Of a DNA stretch of 64,000 bases, positions 33,813-43,144 are shown piece by piece (the stretch's first letter is position 1; every line of letters begins with the position of its first letter). The translations under genes and the position numbers were made by a program. Under the pieces are notes generated by a model. It did no database searches. It saw only the letters and a list, made by a program, of their open reading frames with translations, and was not told the origin of the DNA. The stretch lies in NCBI GenBank assembly GCA_964484255.1, contig CAZAEH010000001.1, positions 1 to 64,000 of the forward strand, written 5' to 3'. The stretch is from UBA6215 sp964484255 (GTDB taxonomy: Bacteria > Omnitrophota > Gorgyraeia > Pluralincolimonadales > Pluralincolimonadaceae).

Positions 33813-35261
33813 TTACGGCTGTTCCGGTTTTAACTGCGGGAAGAGTATCACGTCCTTTATCGAGTCGCATCCGGACAGCAACATGGCAAGCCTGTCTATT
33901 CCTATGCCGAGGCCGCCTGCCGGAGGCATCCCGTACTCAAGGGCTCGTACGAAATCCTCATCTATGGCCCCGGACCCGGCAGCGCGGGCCTGTTCCTCGA
34001 ACCTGGCCTTTTGCTCAACGGGATCATTAAGCTCGGAATAAGCGTTCGCGAGCTCTTGCCCGTTTATAAAAAGTTCAAACCTCTCGGTGAGTTCCGGCTC
34101 TCCCTGCTTTTTCTTCGATAAAGGGCATAAGACAGCCGGGTAATCGACTATGAACGTCGGCTTGATAAGTTTAGACTCCACAGTTTTCTCGAATATCTTA
34201 TTGGCGAATTCCTCGTCGATCTTCGCCTCCCTTATATCCAGGCCCATGTCTTTGGCGACTTTCTTCAGATCTTTCTCTTTTTTGTAATCTATCCCCGAAT
34301 GCTTGATTATCGCCTCGCGGAAAGGTATCCTTTCCCACGGCGGAGTAAGGTCTATCTCTTCTCCGGTGGCATTCTTTACTTTGTAGCTGCCCAAAAGCTC
34401 CGAAGCCAACCCGGTTACCAATTCTTCGGTAAGCGACATCATATCGGCGCAAGTCCCGTAAGCCTGGTATATCTCTATCATCGTGAACTCAGGATTATGG
34501 CGCGGGGAGATACCCTCATTCCTGAAATTCCTGTTTATCTCATAGACCTTCTCAAATCCTCCGACAAGCAGTCTCTTAAGGAAAAGCTCAGGAGCTATCC
34601 TCATGTAAAGGTCTATACCGAGTGCCTCGTGGTGCGTCTTAAAAGGCTTGGCAGTGGCGCCTCCCGGCATCGACTGCATCATCGGGGTCTCGACCTCCAT
34701 GAAACCCATGCCGTCGAGAAAAGCCCTGATCCGCGCTATCATCTTTATGCGAAGTTCAAAGACTTTTCTGACCTCATCGTTCACGATCAGGTCAACATAT
34801 CTCTGCCTGTACCTTATCTCCACGTCCTTAAGCCCGTGCCATTTCTCTGGCAAAGGCCTTATGGATTTCGAGAGCATCCTGAAATCCTCGGCGTGGACGG
34901 TAGGTTCCCCGGTCCTCGTCTTGAAAGCTTTCCCGTTGACACCGACAATATCGCCTATGTCAAGGTTCTCGAAAGACACCTTCGCCTTATCAGGCAGCTC
35001 TGCCGCTTTCACATAGCTCTGTATCTTCCCTGTGGAATCCTTCACGTCTATAAAACAGGACTTCCCGTGGGAACGCACGGCCATGACCCTTCCGGCGATG
35101 GCAACCTTCTCCTCCCGGGATGAGGCTTCATCAAATCTTGATAATAACTCGTTGATATCCGTGGACTTAGCGAATTTTTCCCCGTAGGGATCGATACCGC
35201 CGGTCCTCAGGTTGCCGAGTTTTATAAGACGCTGTTTTATGAGGTCGTTGATTTCTTCCAA
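33813..35261 (-). CDS. lysS: Lysyl-tRNA synthetase (class II)
   Basis: Charges tRNA-Lys. 482 aa: an N-terminal OB-fold anticodon domain (about 50-150) and class II core with motif 2 (FRNEGISPRHNPEFTMIEIY) and motif 3 (GLGIGIDRLAML). The first residues overlap lnt by 25 bp. Full length and ordinary. Confidence 0.97.
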   Translation of the reverse strand: MEEINDLIKQRLIKLGNLRTGGIDPYGEKFAKSTDINELLSRFDEASSREEKVAIAGRVMAVRSHGKSCFIDVKDSTGKIQSYVKAAELPDKAKVSFENLDIGDIVGVNGKAFKTRTGEPTVHAEDFRMLSKSIRPLPEKWHGLKDVEIRYRQRYVDLIVNDEVRKVFELRIKMIARIRAFLDGMGFMEVETPMMQSMPGGATAKPFKTHHEALGIDLYMRIAPELFLKRLLVGGFEKVYEINRNFRNEGISPRHNPEFTMIEIYQAYGTCADMMSLTEELVTGLASELLGSYKVKNATGEEIDLTPPWERIPFREAIIKHSGIDYKKEKDLKKVAKDMGLDIREAKIDEEFANKIFEKTVESKLIKPTFIVDYPAVLCPLSKKKQGEPELTERFELFINGQELANAYSELNDPVEQKARFEEQARAAGSGAIDEDFVRALEYGMPPAGGLGIGIDRLAMLLSGCDSIKDVILFPQLKPEQP

Positions 35262-36796
35262 TTTTTCCGCCTTAAATTGATATAATTATAGATTGAATAA
35301 AGGGTTAAGTCAAATAAAAAAACCCAGATGCACGCCCAGGCAAAGAGGTCTCCATGCCTCATATAGAACGAAGATGATCTCTTCGCAACAATATCAGCAG
35401 TGGCAAACCCGGTAACGAATATATCACGGCCCCGGGCATCTTTTACCTTCTGGAAGATCTTGCCCGTATCGTCGATAAAACATGATTGGCCCGTATTTGC
35501 AGACCTTACTATATTAAGCCTGTTCTCAACGGCACGAAAAACAGAAGACTGAGTATGTTGATAAGGCGCGCCTGTTTGCATGTACCAGGCATCATTGGTT
35601 ATCACAACGAGGAATTCGGCTCCTAACTTGGCAAAACTCGAAGATATTTTGGGGAAAACATCCTCGAAACAGACCAGGACGCCGAACTTTACGTTACCGG
35701 CCTTGTGTGACGGTATCTCGAATATCGTATACTTGTCCCCGGGCGAGTAATCCTCTCCCATGTCATAATGTTTCTTGACGAAGGATAGGAAACTGTCGCC
35801 GAACGGAACATATTCCCCGAAAGGTACGAGGTGAATCTTATCATAGCGCTTTACTATCACCCCCTTGTTCGATATTAGGACGGCGCTGTTATAATAACGC
35901 ACCTTCTCCGGGACCCTCTCTGTCTGTGTCCCTACCAGGAGATAAGTATTCAGTTCCTTTGCCAGCGAGGTTACTTTCTCTCTTAAGGGCTCATCTGTCT
36001 CAAGGAATCCGGGTACGGAAGTCTCCGGCCATACGATAAGGTCCGGCTTATCTTTGGCAGCCTCTTTTGAAAGCTTGATATACCTGTCGAGTATATCGTC
36101 CGCGTATTTCTCGTCCCATTTTTGCGATTGCGGGATATTGCCTTGTATGACCGATACCCTTACATCCCCAACAAGCGGTTCTTTCCCCTGTATATAGTAA
36201 CCGTATATCATGACCGCAAGCAGTATGATGACCAGCAGTGACAGATATCTCGCCTCGGGCTTGTGGCCTTTCATCTTTTTCTTTATCTTAGATGAGACTA
36301 TGAGGTTGGTAAAGATCACCAGAAAAGACACCCCGTAAGCGCCGGCGGTGTCCGCGACCTGTATCATCGGCAGAGCTTGCCATTGGGTATGCCCCAGGAG
36401 TGTCCACCCGAAACCGGTTAGGAGATGGCTCCTTAAATATTCCACGGATACCCACAGGCAGGACGCGAGAAAAGCGAACCTGATACGAGGCTTCTTAAAT
36501 TGCATGGATAATATCTCTGCGCCCAAGGCAAACAACCCGAAGAAGAAAGCCAGGTACAGGGATAATATGACTGCGCCTATTATGGCCACATAGCCTACCC
36601 AGTAGAGGGTGGCACCGAAGAACAGGAGACCCGTTATGTATCCCGTAAAAAAAGCCTGGGACGGCCTCTCTCCCCGGATAGCGATGAGCATAGGTATTAA
36701 GGCGAACCATGCGAGGAAGAACAGGTCGAAAGGCGGGTATGCCAGCGTCAATAATACCGCTGAAAGTAACGGCAGTATTATCAGGCGCCGCAGCAT
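35237..36796 (-). CDS. lnt: Apolipoprotein N-acyltransferase
   Basis: Adds the third acyl chain to lipoproteins in the inner membrane. 519 aa, with eight hydrophobic segments and a periplasmic nitrilase domain. The triad is Glu in WPETSVPG, Lys in DKIHLVPFGEY and Cys in LVCFEDVFP. It overlaps secA upstream (16 bp) and lysS downstream (25 bp). Its presence marks a diderm cell envelope. Confidence 0.95.
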   Translation of the reverse strand: MLRRLIILPLLSAVLLTLAYPPFDLFFLAWFALIPMLIAIRGERPSQAFFTGYITGLLFFGATLYWVGYVAIIGAVILSLYLAFFFGLFALGAEILSMQFKKPRIRFAFLASCLWVSVEYLRSHLLTGFGWTLLGHTQWQALPMIQVADTAGAYGVSFLVIFTNLIVSSKIKKKMKGHKPEARYLSLLVIILLAVMIYGYYIQGKEPLVGDVRVSVIQGNIPQSQKWDEKYADDILDRYIKLSKEAAKDKPDLIVWPETSVPGFLETDEPLREKVTSLAKELNTYLLVGTQTERVPEKVRYYNSAVLISNKGVIVKRYDKIHLVPFGEYVPFGDSFLSFVKKHYDMGEDYSPGDKYTIFEIPSHKAGNVKFGVLVCFEDVFPKISSSFAKLGAEFLVVITNDAWYMQTGAPYQHTQSSVFRAVENRLNIVRSANTGQSCFIDDTGKIFQKVKDARGRDIFVTGFATADIVAKRSSSFYMRHGDLFAWACIWVFLFDLTLYSIYNYINLRRKNWKKSTTS

Positions 36797-39570
36797 TTTT
36801 TATATTTCTTTCCGCTCCCGCACGGACAGGGATCATTCCTGCCCACCTTAGGGGCTTCCCTTTCCACGGGTGCCTGTTTGGCATCTTGGGGTGAAGCCTG
36901 GGGCGGCTGGCCTTCAGCGGCCACGGCGGCCCTAGAAGCCAGGGACCCTATGTCCCTATGTATCATTTGCTGGGGGACGGAATCAAAGACGCCTTTAGGC
37001 TCTTCCCGGCTGATCACTTGCACCTTAAAGAGGAACTCAAGCGCGTCATCCTGTATCCGGTTCATCATCTCCTCGAACATGGCGAAGCCTTCATTCTTAT
37101 ATTCGACGAGAGGGTCCACCTGCCCGTAGGCGCGCAACCCTATGCCTTCCTTCAGCCCGTCCATGGCATAGAGGTGCTCCTTCCATTTGGAGTCGATCAT
37201 CTCAAGCAATATCGTCTTTTCGATATGGCGCGCGACATCCGCGCCGAGGATGAATTCCCTCTTCTGGTAATGCTTATTGATGGCATCGAGCAGCTTTACG
37301 CGGGCCTCCTGCCTTGTACCCGCGGACAGCTCCTCACCGGTAACGGCAAGCGCTATACCAAGTTTGCCCTGAAACCACTCGCGCAGGCCCTTATAGTCCC
37401 ATTCATCCTGGTGTAGCTTTTCATCCATGAACCTGTCCATGGCGCCGTCAAGGCCGTTCTCTATCATCGCCGCGACATACTCGTTGAGGTCTTTGCCCTC
37501 AAGCACAGAGCGTCTTTCCGCGTATATGACCTCGCGCTGCTTGTTCATTACGTTATCGTATTCAAGCAATTGCTTCCTTATCTCGAAGTTATGCGCTTCA
37601 ACACGTTTTTGCGCGGTCTCTATGGACCTGGACACGATGGGATGTTCTATCGGCTGGCCCTCTTCCATGCCCAGCTTCTCCATTATGAACTTTATCCTGT
37701 CCGAGCCGAATATCCTCATCAGGTCATCCTCAAGCGAAAGATAAAACCTGGATGAGCCCGGGTCCCCCTGCCGGCCGCATCTTCCGCGCAGCTGGTTATC
37801 TATGCGTCGGGCCTCGTGCCTCTCGGTACCTAGCACATGCAGGCCTCCGAGGCTTATTACCTTGTTATGTTCATCGTCGGCCTTTGACTTGAATTTCAAC
37901 AGCATGTCGGCCTTCTCCTTCGGATCGATGTCTTTCGGCTCAACACCTTTCTGCTTGAAATAATCGAAGACCATGTATTCGGGATTGCCGCCGAGGATGA
38001 TGTCGGTGCCTCGGCCGGCCATGTTCGTGGCTATGGTAACGGCCCTGTAACGGCCTGCCTGGGCTATGATACTCGCTTCCATCTCATGGTATTTCGCGTT
38101 CAATACCTGGTGGGGTATACCGCGGCGCTGTAGCATATGGCTCAAACGCTCGGACTTCTCTATTGATATGGTACCCACCAGGACCGGCTGGCCCTTCTCG
38201 TATAATTGCGCTATCTCGTTGGCAACCGCATCGAACTTTTCCCTTTCCGTCTTGTATATCTGGTCGGGATAGCTGGTCCTGATCAGCGGACGGTTAGTGG
38301 GGATAACCACCACGTCAAGCTTGTATATCTGGCTGAACTCGTTCGCTTCTGTCGCGGCAGTACCGGTCATGCCCGAGAGTTTATCGAACATCCTGAAATA
38401 ATTCTGGAAGGTTATCGTGGCAAGCGTCTGGTTCTCCCTCTCTATCTTTACCCCTTCCTTCGCTTCAACCGCCTGGTGTAGCCCGTCGGACCACCTGCGG
38501 CCGGGCATTAGACGGCCGGTGAACTCGTCGACTATTATGACTTCGCCTTCCTTGACAACATATTCAACATCGCGTTTATATAACTCTTTCGCCAGGAGCG
38601 CCTTTTCTATACAATGCCTCTCCTCGGCAAATTCCAGGGAGTGCATGTCCTTGATTCCCCATGCCTTGACTACTTTGCCCTCGCCCTGCTCGGTCAGGTA
38701 TACGGCATGGCCTTTCTCATCGACTATATAGTCACCGCTCTCTTCCTTGGTCTCCTCGTCTTTTGAGCCCCGGGAAAGGTCCTTTACTATATCGGCAGCC
38801 CTATAATATTTTTCCGTGGATTCCTCCGCCGGGCCCGATATGATAAGCGGCGTCCTGGCCTCGTCCACCAGTATGGAATCGACTTCGTCGACTACGGCAT
38901 AATGGAGGTTTCGCTGTACCATGTCCTCTGTCCTGTATTTCATGTTATCGCGCAGGTAATCGAACCCGAACTCATTATTGGTCCCGTAGGTTATATCGCT
39001 GTTATAAGCGGCCTGCCGGTCCTTGTCGCGCATGTCATGCTGTATCATGCCCACGCTAAGCCCGAGGAACTCGAATACCGGACCCATCCAGTAACGGTCG
39101 CGTTTGGCCAGGTAGTCGTTGACCGTTACTATATGCACACCGAGCCCCGTAAGGGCATTCAGGTAAGCGGGGAGGGTAGCGACCAGGGTCTTTCCTTCAC
39201 CCGTGGTCATCTCCGCTATTTTGCCCTCGTGTAATACCATTCCGCCGATCATCTGGACGTCAAAATGCCTCATTCCCGTCGTTCTCTTGCTGGCCTCGCG
39301 GACAACGGCAAATGCTTCCGGCAGGATACCCTCGAGGACCTCAGATTCAACCTTCCTCCTCTCGTCCCTGGTCAGCGCCTTGAGGTCGCGCTCGTTCAGG
39401 GCCTTCCTTATCTTTTCCCTGAACTCATCCGTTTTGGCGCGCAATTGGGCGTCGGAAAGAACGGAGAGCTTAGGCTCAAAAACGTTTATTGCCTCAACTC
39501 TCGGCCTGAGCCTCTTCAATTCCCTGTCGTTATGGGTGCCTATTACCGCCGATAAAATATTGCCTATCAT
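36781..39570 (-). CDS. secA: Preprotein translocase ATPase SecA
   Basis: Motor of the Sec export channel. 929 aa; Walker A MTTGEGKT (121-128), DEVDS Walker B near 228, the preprotein cross-linking and helical scaffold domains, a linker rich in Pro/Ala/Gln and a C-terminal zinc SEC-C motif GRNDPCPCGSGKKYKKCC that binds SecB or ribosomes. It lies 2 bp after prfB, a gene pair found in many bacteria. Confidence 0.98.
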   Translation of the reverse strand: MIGNILSAVIGTHNDRELKRLRPRVEAINVFEPKLSVLSDAQLRAKTDEFREKIRKALNERDLKALTRDERRKVESEVLEGILPEAFAVVREASKRTTGMRHFDVQMIGGMVLHEGKIAEMTTGEGKTLVATLPAYLNALTGLGVHIVTVNDYLAKRDRYWMGPVFEFLGLSVGMIQHDMRDKDRQAAYNSDITYGTNNEFGFDYLRDNMKYRTEDMVQRNLHYAVVDEVDSILVDEARTPLIISGPAEESTEKYYRAADIVKDLSRGSKDEETKEESGDYIVDEKGHAVYLTEQGEGKVVKAWGIKDMHSLEFAEERHCIEKALLAKELYKRDVEYVVKEGEVIIVDEFTGRLMPGRRWSDGLHQAVEAKEGVKIERENQTLATITFQNYFRMFDKLSGMTGTAATEANEFSQIYKLDVVVIPTNRPLIRTSYPDQIYKTEREKFDAVANEIAQLYEKGQPVLVGTISIEKSERLSHMLQRRGIPHQVLNAKYHEMEASIIAQAGRYRAVTIATNMAGRGTDIILGGNPEYMVFDYFKQKGVEPKDIDPKEKADMLLKFKSKADDEHNKVISLGGLHVLGTERHEARRIDNQLRGRCGRQGDPGSSRFYLSLEDDLMRIFGSDRIKFIMEKLGMEEGQPIEHPIVSRSIETAQKRVEAHNFEIRKQLLEYDNVMNKQREVIYAERRSVLEGKDLNEYVAAMIENGLDGAMDRFMDEKLHQDEWDYKGLREWFQGKLGIALAVTGEELSAGTRQEARVKLLDAINKHYQKREFILGADVARHIEKTILLEMIDSKWKEHLYAMDGLKEGIGLRAYGQVDPLVEYKNEGFAMFEEMMNRIQDDALEFLFKVQVISREEPKGVFDSVPQQMIHRDIGSLASRAAVAAEGQPPQASPQDAKQAPVEREAPKVGRNDPCPCGSGKKYKKCCGA

Positions 39571-39572
39571 TA

Positions 39573-40686
39573 TTATTTATCCTTCGGACCGCCGCCGGCG
39601 GACCATCTTATGTAAGCCTCTATCAGTTCATCCAGTTCCCCGTCCAGGACCTGCCCGGCTTTGCCCGTTTCGAACTCTGTCCTGTGGTCCTTGACCATCA
39701 TGTATGGATGCAGCACGTATGAACGTATCTGGCTGCCCCATTCTATCTTCTGTTTCTCTGAATACATCGACTTGAGTTTCTCTTCCTGCTCCTGCATCTT
39801 CTTCTCATAAAGACGCGCCTTTAGCACCTTCATGGCCGAATGCTTGTTCTTCAACTGCGAACGCTCATTCTGGCACTGCACCACGAGGCCCGTCGGGATA
39901 TGAGTTATCCTCACGGCGGAGTCGGTCGTATTCACCCCCTGGCCCCCGGGTCCGGAAGCGCGGTACACGTCTATCCTGAGGTCTTTCTCGTCAACCTGTA
40001 TGTCGATATCATCTTCTACTTCCGGTATCACGTCCACCGAGGCAAAAGACGTGTGCCTCCTCTTGTTCGAATCAAAAGGCGATATCCTTACCAGGCGGTG
40101 CACCCCGCGTTCGGCTTTCAGGTAACCGAAAGCATGGTCCCCCTTAATAAGCATGGTAACATTCTTTATGCCTGCCTCTTCTCCCGCGAAATAATCCAGG
40201 ACATCCACCTTATAGCCCCTGTTCTGGACGTAACGAACGTACATCCTGAAAAGCATGGACGCCCAATCGCACGACTCGGTCCCGCCCGCACCCGCGTTTA
40301 TGGATAGTATGGCGTTGGAGGCGTCGTGCTCCCCCGAGAAAAGCGCAGTGAACTCTATCCCCGCTACCCTCTTTGAGAGGGCCTCAAGGTCCTTTGAAAG
40401 CTGCGATATGGACGTCTCGTCGGAGGGTTCGGTTATTTCGGCAAGTCCGGCCAATTCCTCGAGGTCTTTTCTTGAAGCCTCCCAGGGCTCGAGCTTGGCT
40501 TTAAGGGATTTAAGTTCCTGGATCGTCTTGTTGGCTTTTTGCTGGTCGTCCCAAAAACCCGGGGCCGACATCCTGGCTTCGGATTCTCTTATGGTCTTTT
40601 CGGCGGCATCGAGGTCAAAGATACCTCCGCAGGTCAGAGAGCGCTGAGCGGGAAACCTCGATCTTCTTCTTCAATTCTTCAAGCAT
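39573..40686 (-). CDS. prfB: Peptide chain release factor 2 with programmed +1 frameshift
   Basis: Reads UGA and UAA and releases the chain. The gene has two frames. Frame 1 starts at 40686 (MLEELKKKIEV, AAGGGAGAA upstream) and stops after 23 codons at an in-frame TGA (40615-40617). The shift site is GGAGGTATCTTTGAC: a Shine-Dalgarno-like GGAGGT, then CTT TGA C, the conserved RF2 autoregulation site. Frame 2 continues to 39573, giving 370 aa in all. SPF (anticodon-like) is in ISPFDSN and the catalytic GGQ is in SGPGGQGVNTTD. When RF2 is scarce the ribosome shifts and makes more. Confidence 0.96.
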
Positions 40687-40725
40687 GGATTCTCCCTTAT
40701 TGGAAAAGATGTCATTAATGGGAAA

Positions 40726-40754
40726 ATTATACCAGTTTGGCGGGCTTAAAACAA
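40726..40754 (-). promoter_or_regulatory. Candidate promoter of the prfB-secA run
   Basis: On the minus strand TTGTTT (complement 40749-40754) and TATAAT (complement 40726-40731) are 17 bp apart, 40 bp before the prfB start. It is the best sigma-70-like match in the only sizeable gap (59 bp) of this part. Confidence 0.45.
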
Positions 40755-41195
40755 GGACAATAAAAGGCCTTTTTCGGTAAGGACCGTCATTCCCCGGGTT
40801 ACTCGGTTCTTGGCAAACCAACCCCTGTTGACCTCCAATACGAACCTTACTTCGGAAGAGGCCGAAACGACAGGGGTTTCATCGAGGGGCTCAAGGTCAT
40901 GTATCTCAAGGATGGTGCCGTCAGTATCGATAAAAGCGCATGACAGGGGTATAAAAGTATCCTTCATATAGAATGCAACCTGCTGCGGGCTTTCGTAAAC
41001 AAATAGCATCCCTTCGTCATCTCCGAGAAAAGAGCGGCGCATAAGCCCCTTCTCCCTTTGTTGATGAGTGTCGGCTACTTCCGCTGTCAACTCAGCAGAG
41101 CCCGTGTGCAGCTTGATAACCGGCAAATCCGAAGCAGGGGATACCTGCGTGGGCATGATCGCGAACAGCACTGCACAGAAAAGCGCGCGGATCAC
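40746..41195 (-). CDS. Exported DUF192 protein
   Basis: A 149-aa protein with an N-terminal signal peptide (about 1-20) and a DUF192 domain: QREKGLMRR (46-54), GMLFVY and MKDTFIPLSCAFID, then a FVLEVNRGWFAK segment. The fold is known from structures but no function is established. It overlaps the response regulator gene by 4 bases and is followed by prfB after a promoter gap, so it ends an operon that starts at murJ or uvrC. Confidence 0.9.
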   Translation of the reverse strand: MIRALFCAVLFAIMPTQVSPASDLPVIKLHTGSAELTAEVADTHQQREKGLMRRSFLGDDEGMLFVYESPQQVAFYMKDTFIPLSCAFIDTDGTILEIHDLEPLDETPVVSASSEVRFVLEVNRGWFAKNRVTRGMTVLTEKGLLLSLF

Positions 41196-41572
41196 TTCCC
41201 CTCCTTGCGCGACAAAGCCTTCCTGACCTCATCAAGGAGCTGTGCAAAATCAAACGGCTTGGTCAAGTACCCTATTACACCGAGTTTATATGCCCTTTTT
41301 ATGTCCGTGTACCCTCCAAGGGCAGATACTATTATTATCGGGATCTCCTGTGTATCCTTGTCATTGTTAAGTATTTCGCATACCTCAAGGCCGCCTATAT
41401 CCGGCATAACCAGGTCCAGCAGTATCAGGTCAGGCATAAAAAGCTTCACGCCCTTAAGTACATCTTTGGCATCGTTAAGCATTTCCGCCTTGAACTCCCC
41501 CGTCTGCTCAAGGTCCTTCTTTATGAACCTAGCGAAATCCTCTTCGTCGTCTATTATCAGTATTCTCTTCAT
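41192..41572 (-). CDS. Single-domain response regulator (CheY-like)
   Basis: A 126-aa receiver domain with no output domain. Acidic pair Asp8-Asp9, phosphorylation site Asp53 in LILLDLVMPD, Ser83 and Lys105 in YLTKPFD are all present. A longer frame extends to 41689, but the ATG at 41572 overlaps the methyltransferase stop (ATGA) and begins exactly at the conserved domain. No kinase gene is adjacent. Its partner and pathway are unknown. Confidence 0.92.
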   Translation of the reverse strand: MKRILIIDDEEDFARFIKKDLEQTGEFKAEMLNDAKDVLKGVKLFMPDLILLDLVMPDIGGLEVCEILNNDKDTQEIPIIIVSALGGYTDIKRAYKLGVIGYLTKPFDFAQLLDEVRKALSRKEGK

Positions 41573-41886
41573 AGCGCCCCTTCCTTCTCCAGCAGCAAAA
41601 GCATCCTCTTGAGCCCGACCCCAAAAGCATAACCTCCGGTCTTTCCGCCGGAAGCAACGACCCTGTGGCATGGGATTATGAGAGGCCATGGATTGCGGTG
41701 CAACGCCTGGGCAACGGCCCTCACGGCTTTGGGATTACCGATCCTACCGGCCACCCATGCATAGGTCCGCGTCTGGCCGGAGGGTATTTTCATTACACAC
41801 TTATATACGCTAACCTCAAACTCCGTGCAACCGTCAAACAGTCCTGCTCTTCTTTTTGCGGGCTTTTTTCCTCTTGCTATTTTCAC
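41569..41886 (-). CDS. Short methylated-DNA-[protein]-cysteine S-methyltransferase
   Basis: A 105-aa protein that corresponds only to the C-terminal DNA-binding half of Ogt/MGMT. It keeps the acceptor Cys73 in IPCHRV, the arginine finger helix region (AVRAVAQALHRNP) and GGYAFG. Its size matches alkyltransferase-like (ATL) proteins, which lack the cysteine and recruit nucleotide excision repair; here the cysteine is present, so direct repair is possible. The gene overlaps the end of uvrC by 53 bp, which suggests a shared role in alkylation damage. Confidence 0.88.
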   Translation of the reverse strand: MKIARGKKPAKRRAGLFDGCTEFEVSVYKCVMKIPSGQTRTYAWVAGRIGNPKAVRAVAQALHRNPWPLIIPCHRVVASGGKTGGYAFGVGLKRMLLLLEKEGAL

Positions 41887-43144
41887 CTACCAGGGCCTTT
41901 CTCCTTAAAATATGGTGATATCTTATGGCAAACCTGTGGGACTCGTCCCTGACCCTTTGCACCAAATGCAGCGCCCTTGATGAAGGCAGCAAAGATATCG
42001 GCAAGTCCTTATCCAAAGTATATATATGCTCGAAGACTTTTGCAAGCCCGATCATGGGTATCCGGGCCAGGCCGAGCGCCTTTACCTCGGAGGCAGCCGA
42101 AGAAAGATGCCCCCGGCCGCCATCAATAAGTATCAGGTCAGGGAGGACACGCCCCTCCCTGAGCAGGCGCGTATAACGGCGGCGGACTATCTCGCGCATC
42201 ATGGCATAATCGTCCTGTCCTTCAACTCCCCCGATCCTGAACATCCTGTAATTGGCCTTATCGGGCCTCCCGTCCATGAAAGAGACCATGGAACCGCAAG
42301 CGCCTTCCCCTTTTATATTCGAGATATCGAAAGCTTCTATGCGCCTCGGGGGTTGCTTGAGCCCCAGCACTTTTGATAACTCGTCAATACCCGGGGTCGC
42401 CGAGGCCGCGCCGGCGCGGGAGCTTACGGACATGCTCAAAGCTTCTATCTGGTCGCGTACTGCAGCCGCCTCCTCGAACTTTTTCATGGCGGAGAGCTCC
42501 TTCATCTTCCCGGATAAACGCTTCAACAACGAAGTCTTCTTACCCTCGATAAAGAGCGTGACTTCCTTTATCCTCTCGACATATTCCTGCCTGGATATCC
42601 TGCCTTCGCACGGCGCAGGACACAATCCAAGACTGTGGTATACGCACGCTTTCTTCGGGAGGGGTCCTCCCGTCCGGGAAGGGTTGCCGCATGTCCTGAA
42701 CAGGAATATCCTGCGGATGGCTTTTACCGCCTCGCGCAGCAAAGCCGCATCGGTATAGGGACCGAAATATATCGAACCGTCGCTCTTCCTTCCCCTGGCC
42801 GTCATTACACGGGGAAAATCTTCGGCCATGGTTATCTTGATAAGCGGGTATGTCTTGCTGTCCCTGAACTCGACGTTATATTTGGGCTGGTACTCCTTGA
42901 TAAGGTTGGATTCATACAGAAGGGCTTCGGCCTCGGAAGATGTCGTCACGATATCGAGATCGCGTATATTCCTTACCAGGGCTTCTATCCTCGGGGCGCG
43001 GTCCCCGGACTTGCGGAAATATGAACGGACCCTGTTGCGCAGGGATGAAGCCTTGCCGACGTAAAGGACCTTTCCCCCTTCGCCCTTGAAAATATAAACA
43101 CCGGGTTGGTCCGGAAGCTTTCTCAGCTTCTCCTGAATATCCAT
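41834..43144 (-). CDS. uvrC: Compact UvrC-like excinuclease subunit
   Basis: Makes the two incisions in nucleotide excision repair. 436 aa against about 600 for standard UvrC. Present: GIY-YIG nuclease (14-95, GVYIFKGEGGKVLYVGKA), a cysteine cluster (Cys near 155-185), UVR helix pair (about 208-235) and the RNase H-like domain (about 265-410, EAFDISNIKGEGACGSMVSF and LILIDGGRGHLSSA). Missing: the segment usually between UVR and RNase H, and the C-terminal helix-hairpin-helix pair; a lysine-rich tail (KRKKARKKKSR) stands in its place. The frame is intact. Overlaps murJ by 22 bp. Confidence 0.88.
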   Translation of the reverse strand: MDIQEKLRKLPDQPGVYIFKGEGGKVLYVGKASSLRNRVRSYFRKSGDRAPRIEALVRNIRDLDIVTTSSEAEALLYESNLIKEYQPKYNVEFRDSKTYPLIKITMAEDFPRVMTARGRKSDGSIYFGPYTDAALLREAVKAIRRIFLFRTCGNPSRTGGPLPKKACVYHSLGLCPAPCEGRISRQEYVERIKEVTLFIEGKKTSLLKRLSGKMKELSAMKKFEEAAAVRDQIEALSMSVSSRAGAASATPGIDELSKVLGLKQPPRRIEAFDISNIKGEGACGSMVSFMDGRPDKANYRMFRIGGVEGQDDYAMMREIVRRRYTRLLREGRVLPDLILIDGGRGHLSSAASEVKALGLARIPMIGLAKVFEHIYTLDKDLPISLLPSSRALHLVQRVRDESHRFAIRYHHILRRKALVGENSKRKKARKKKSRTV

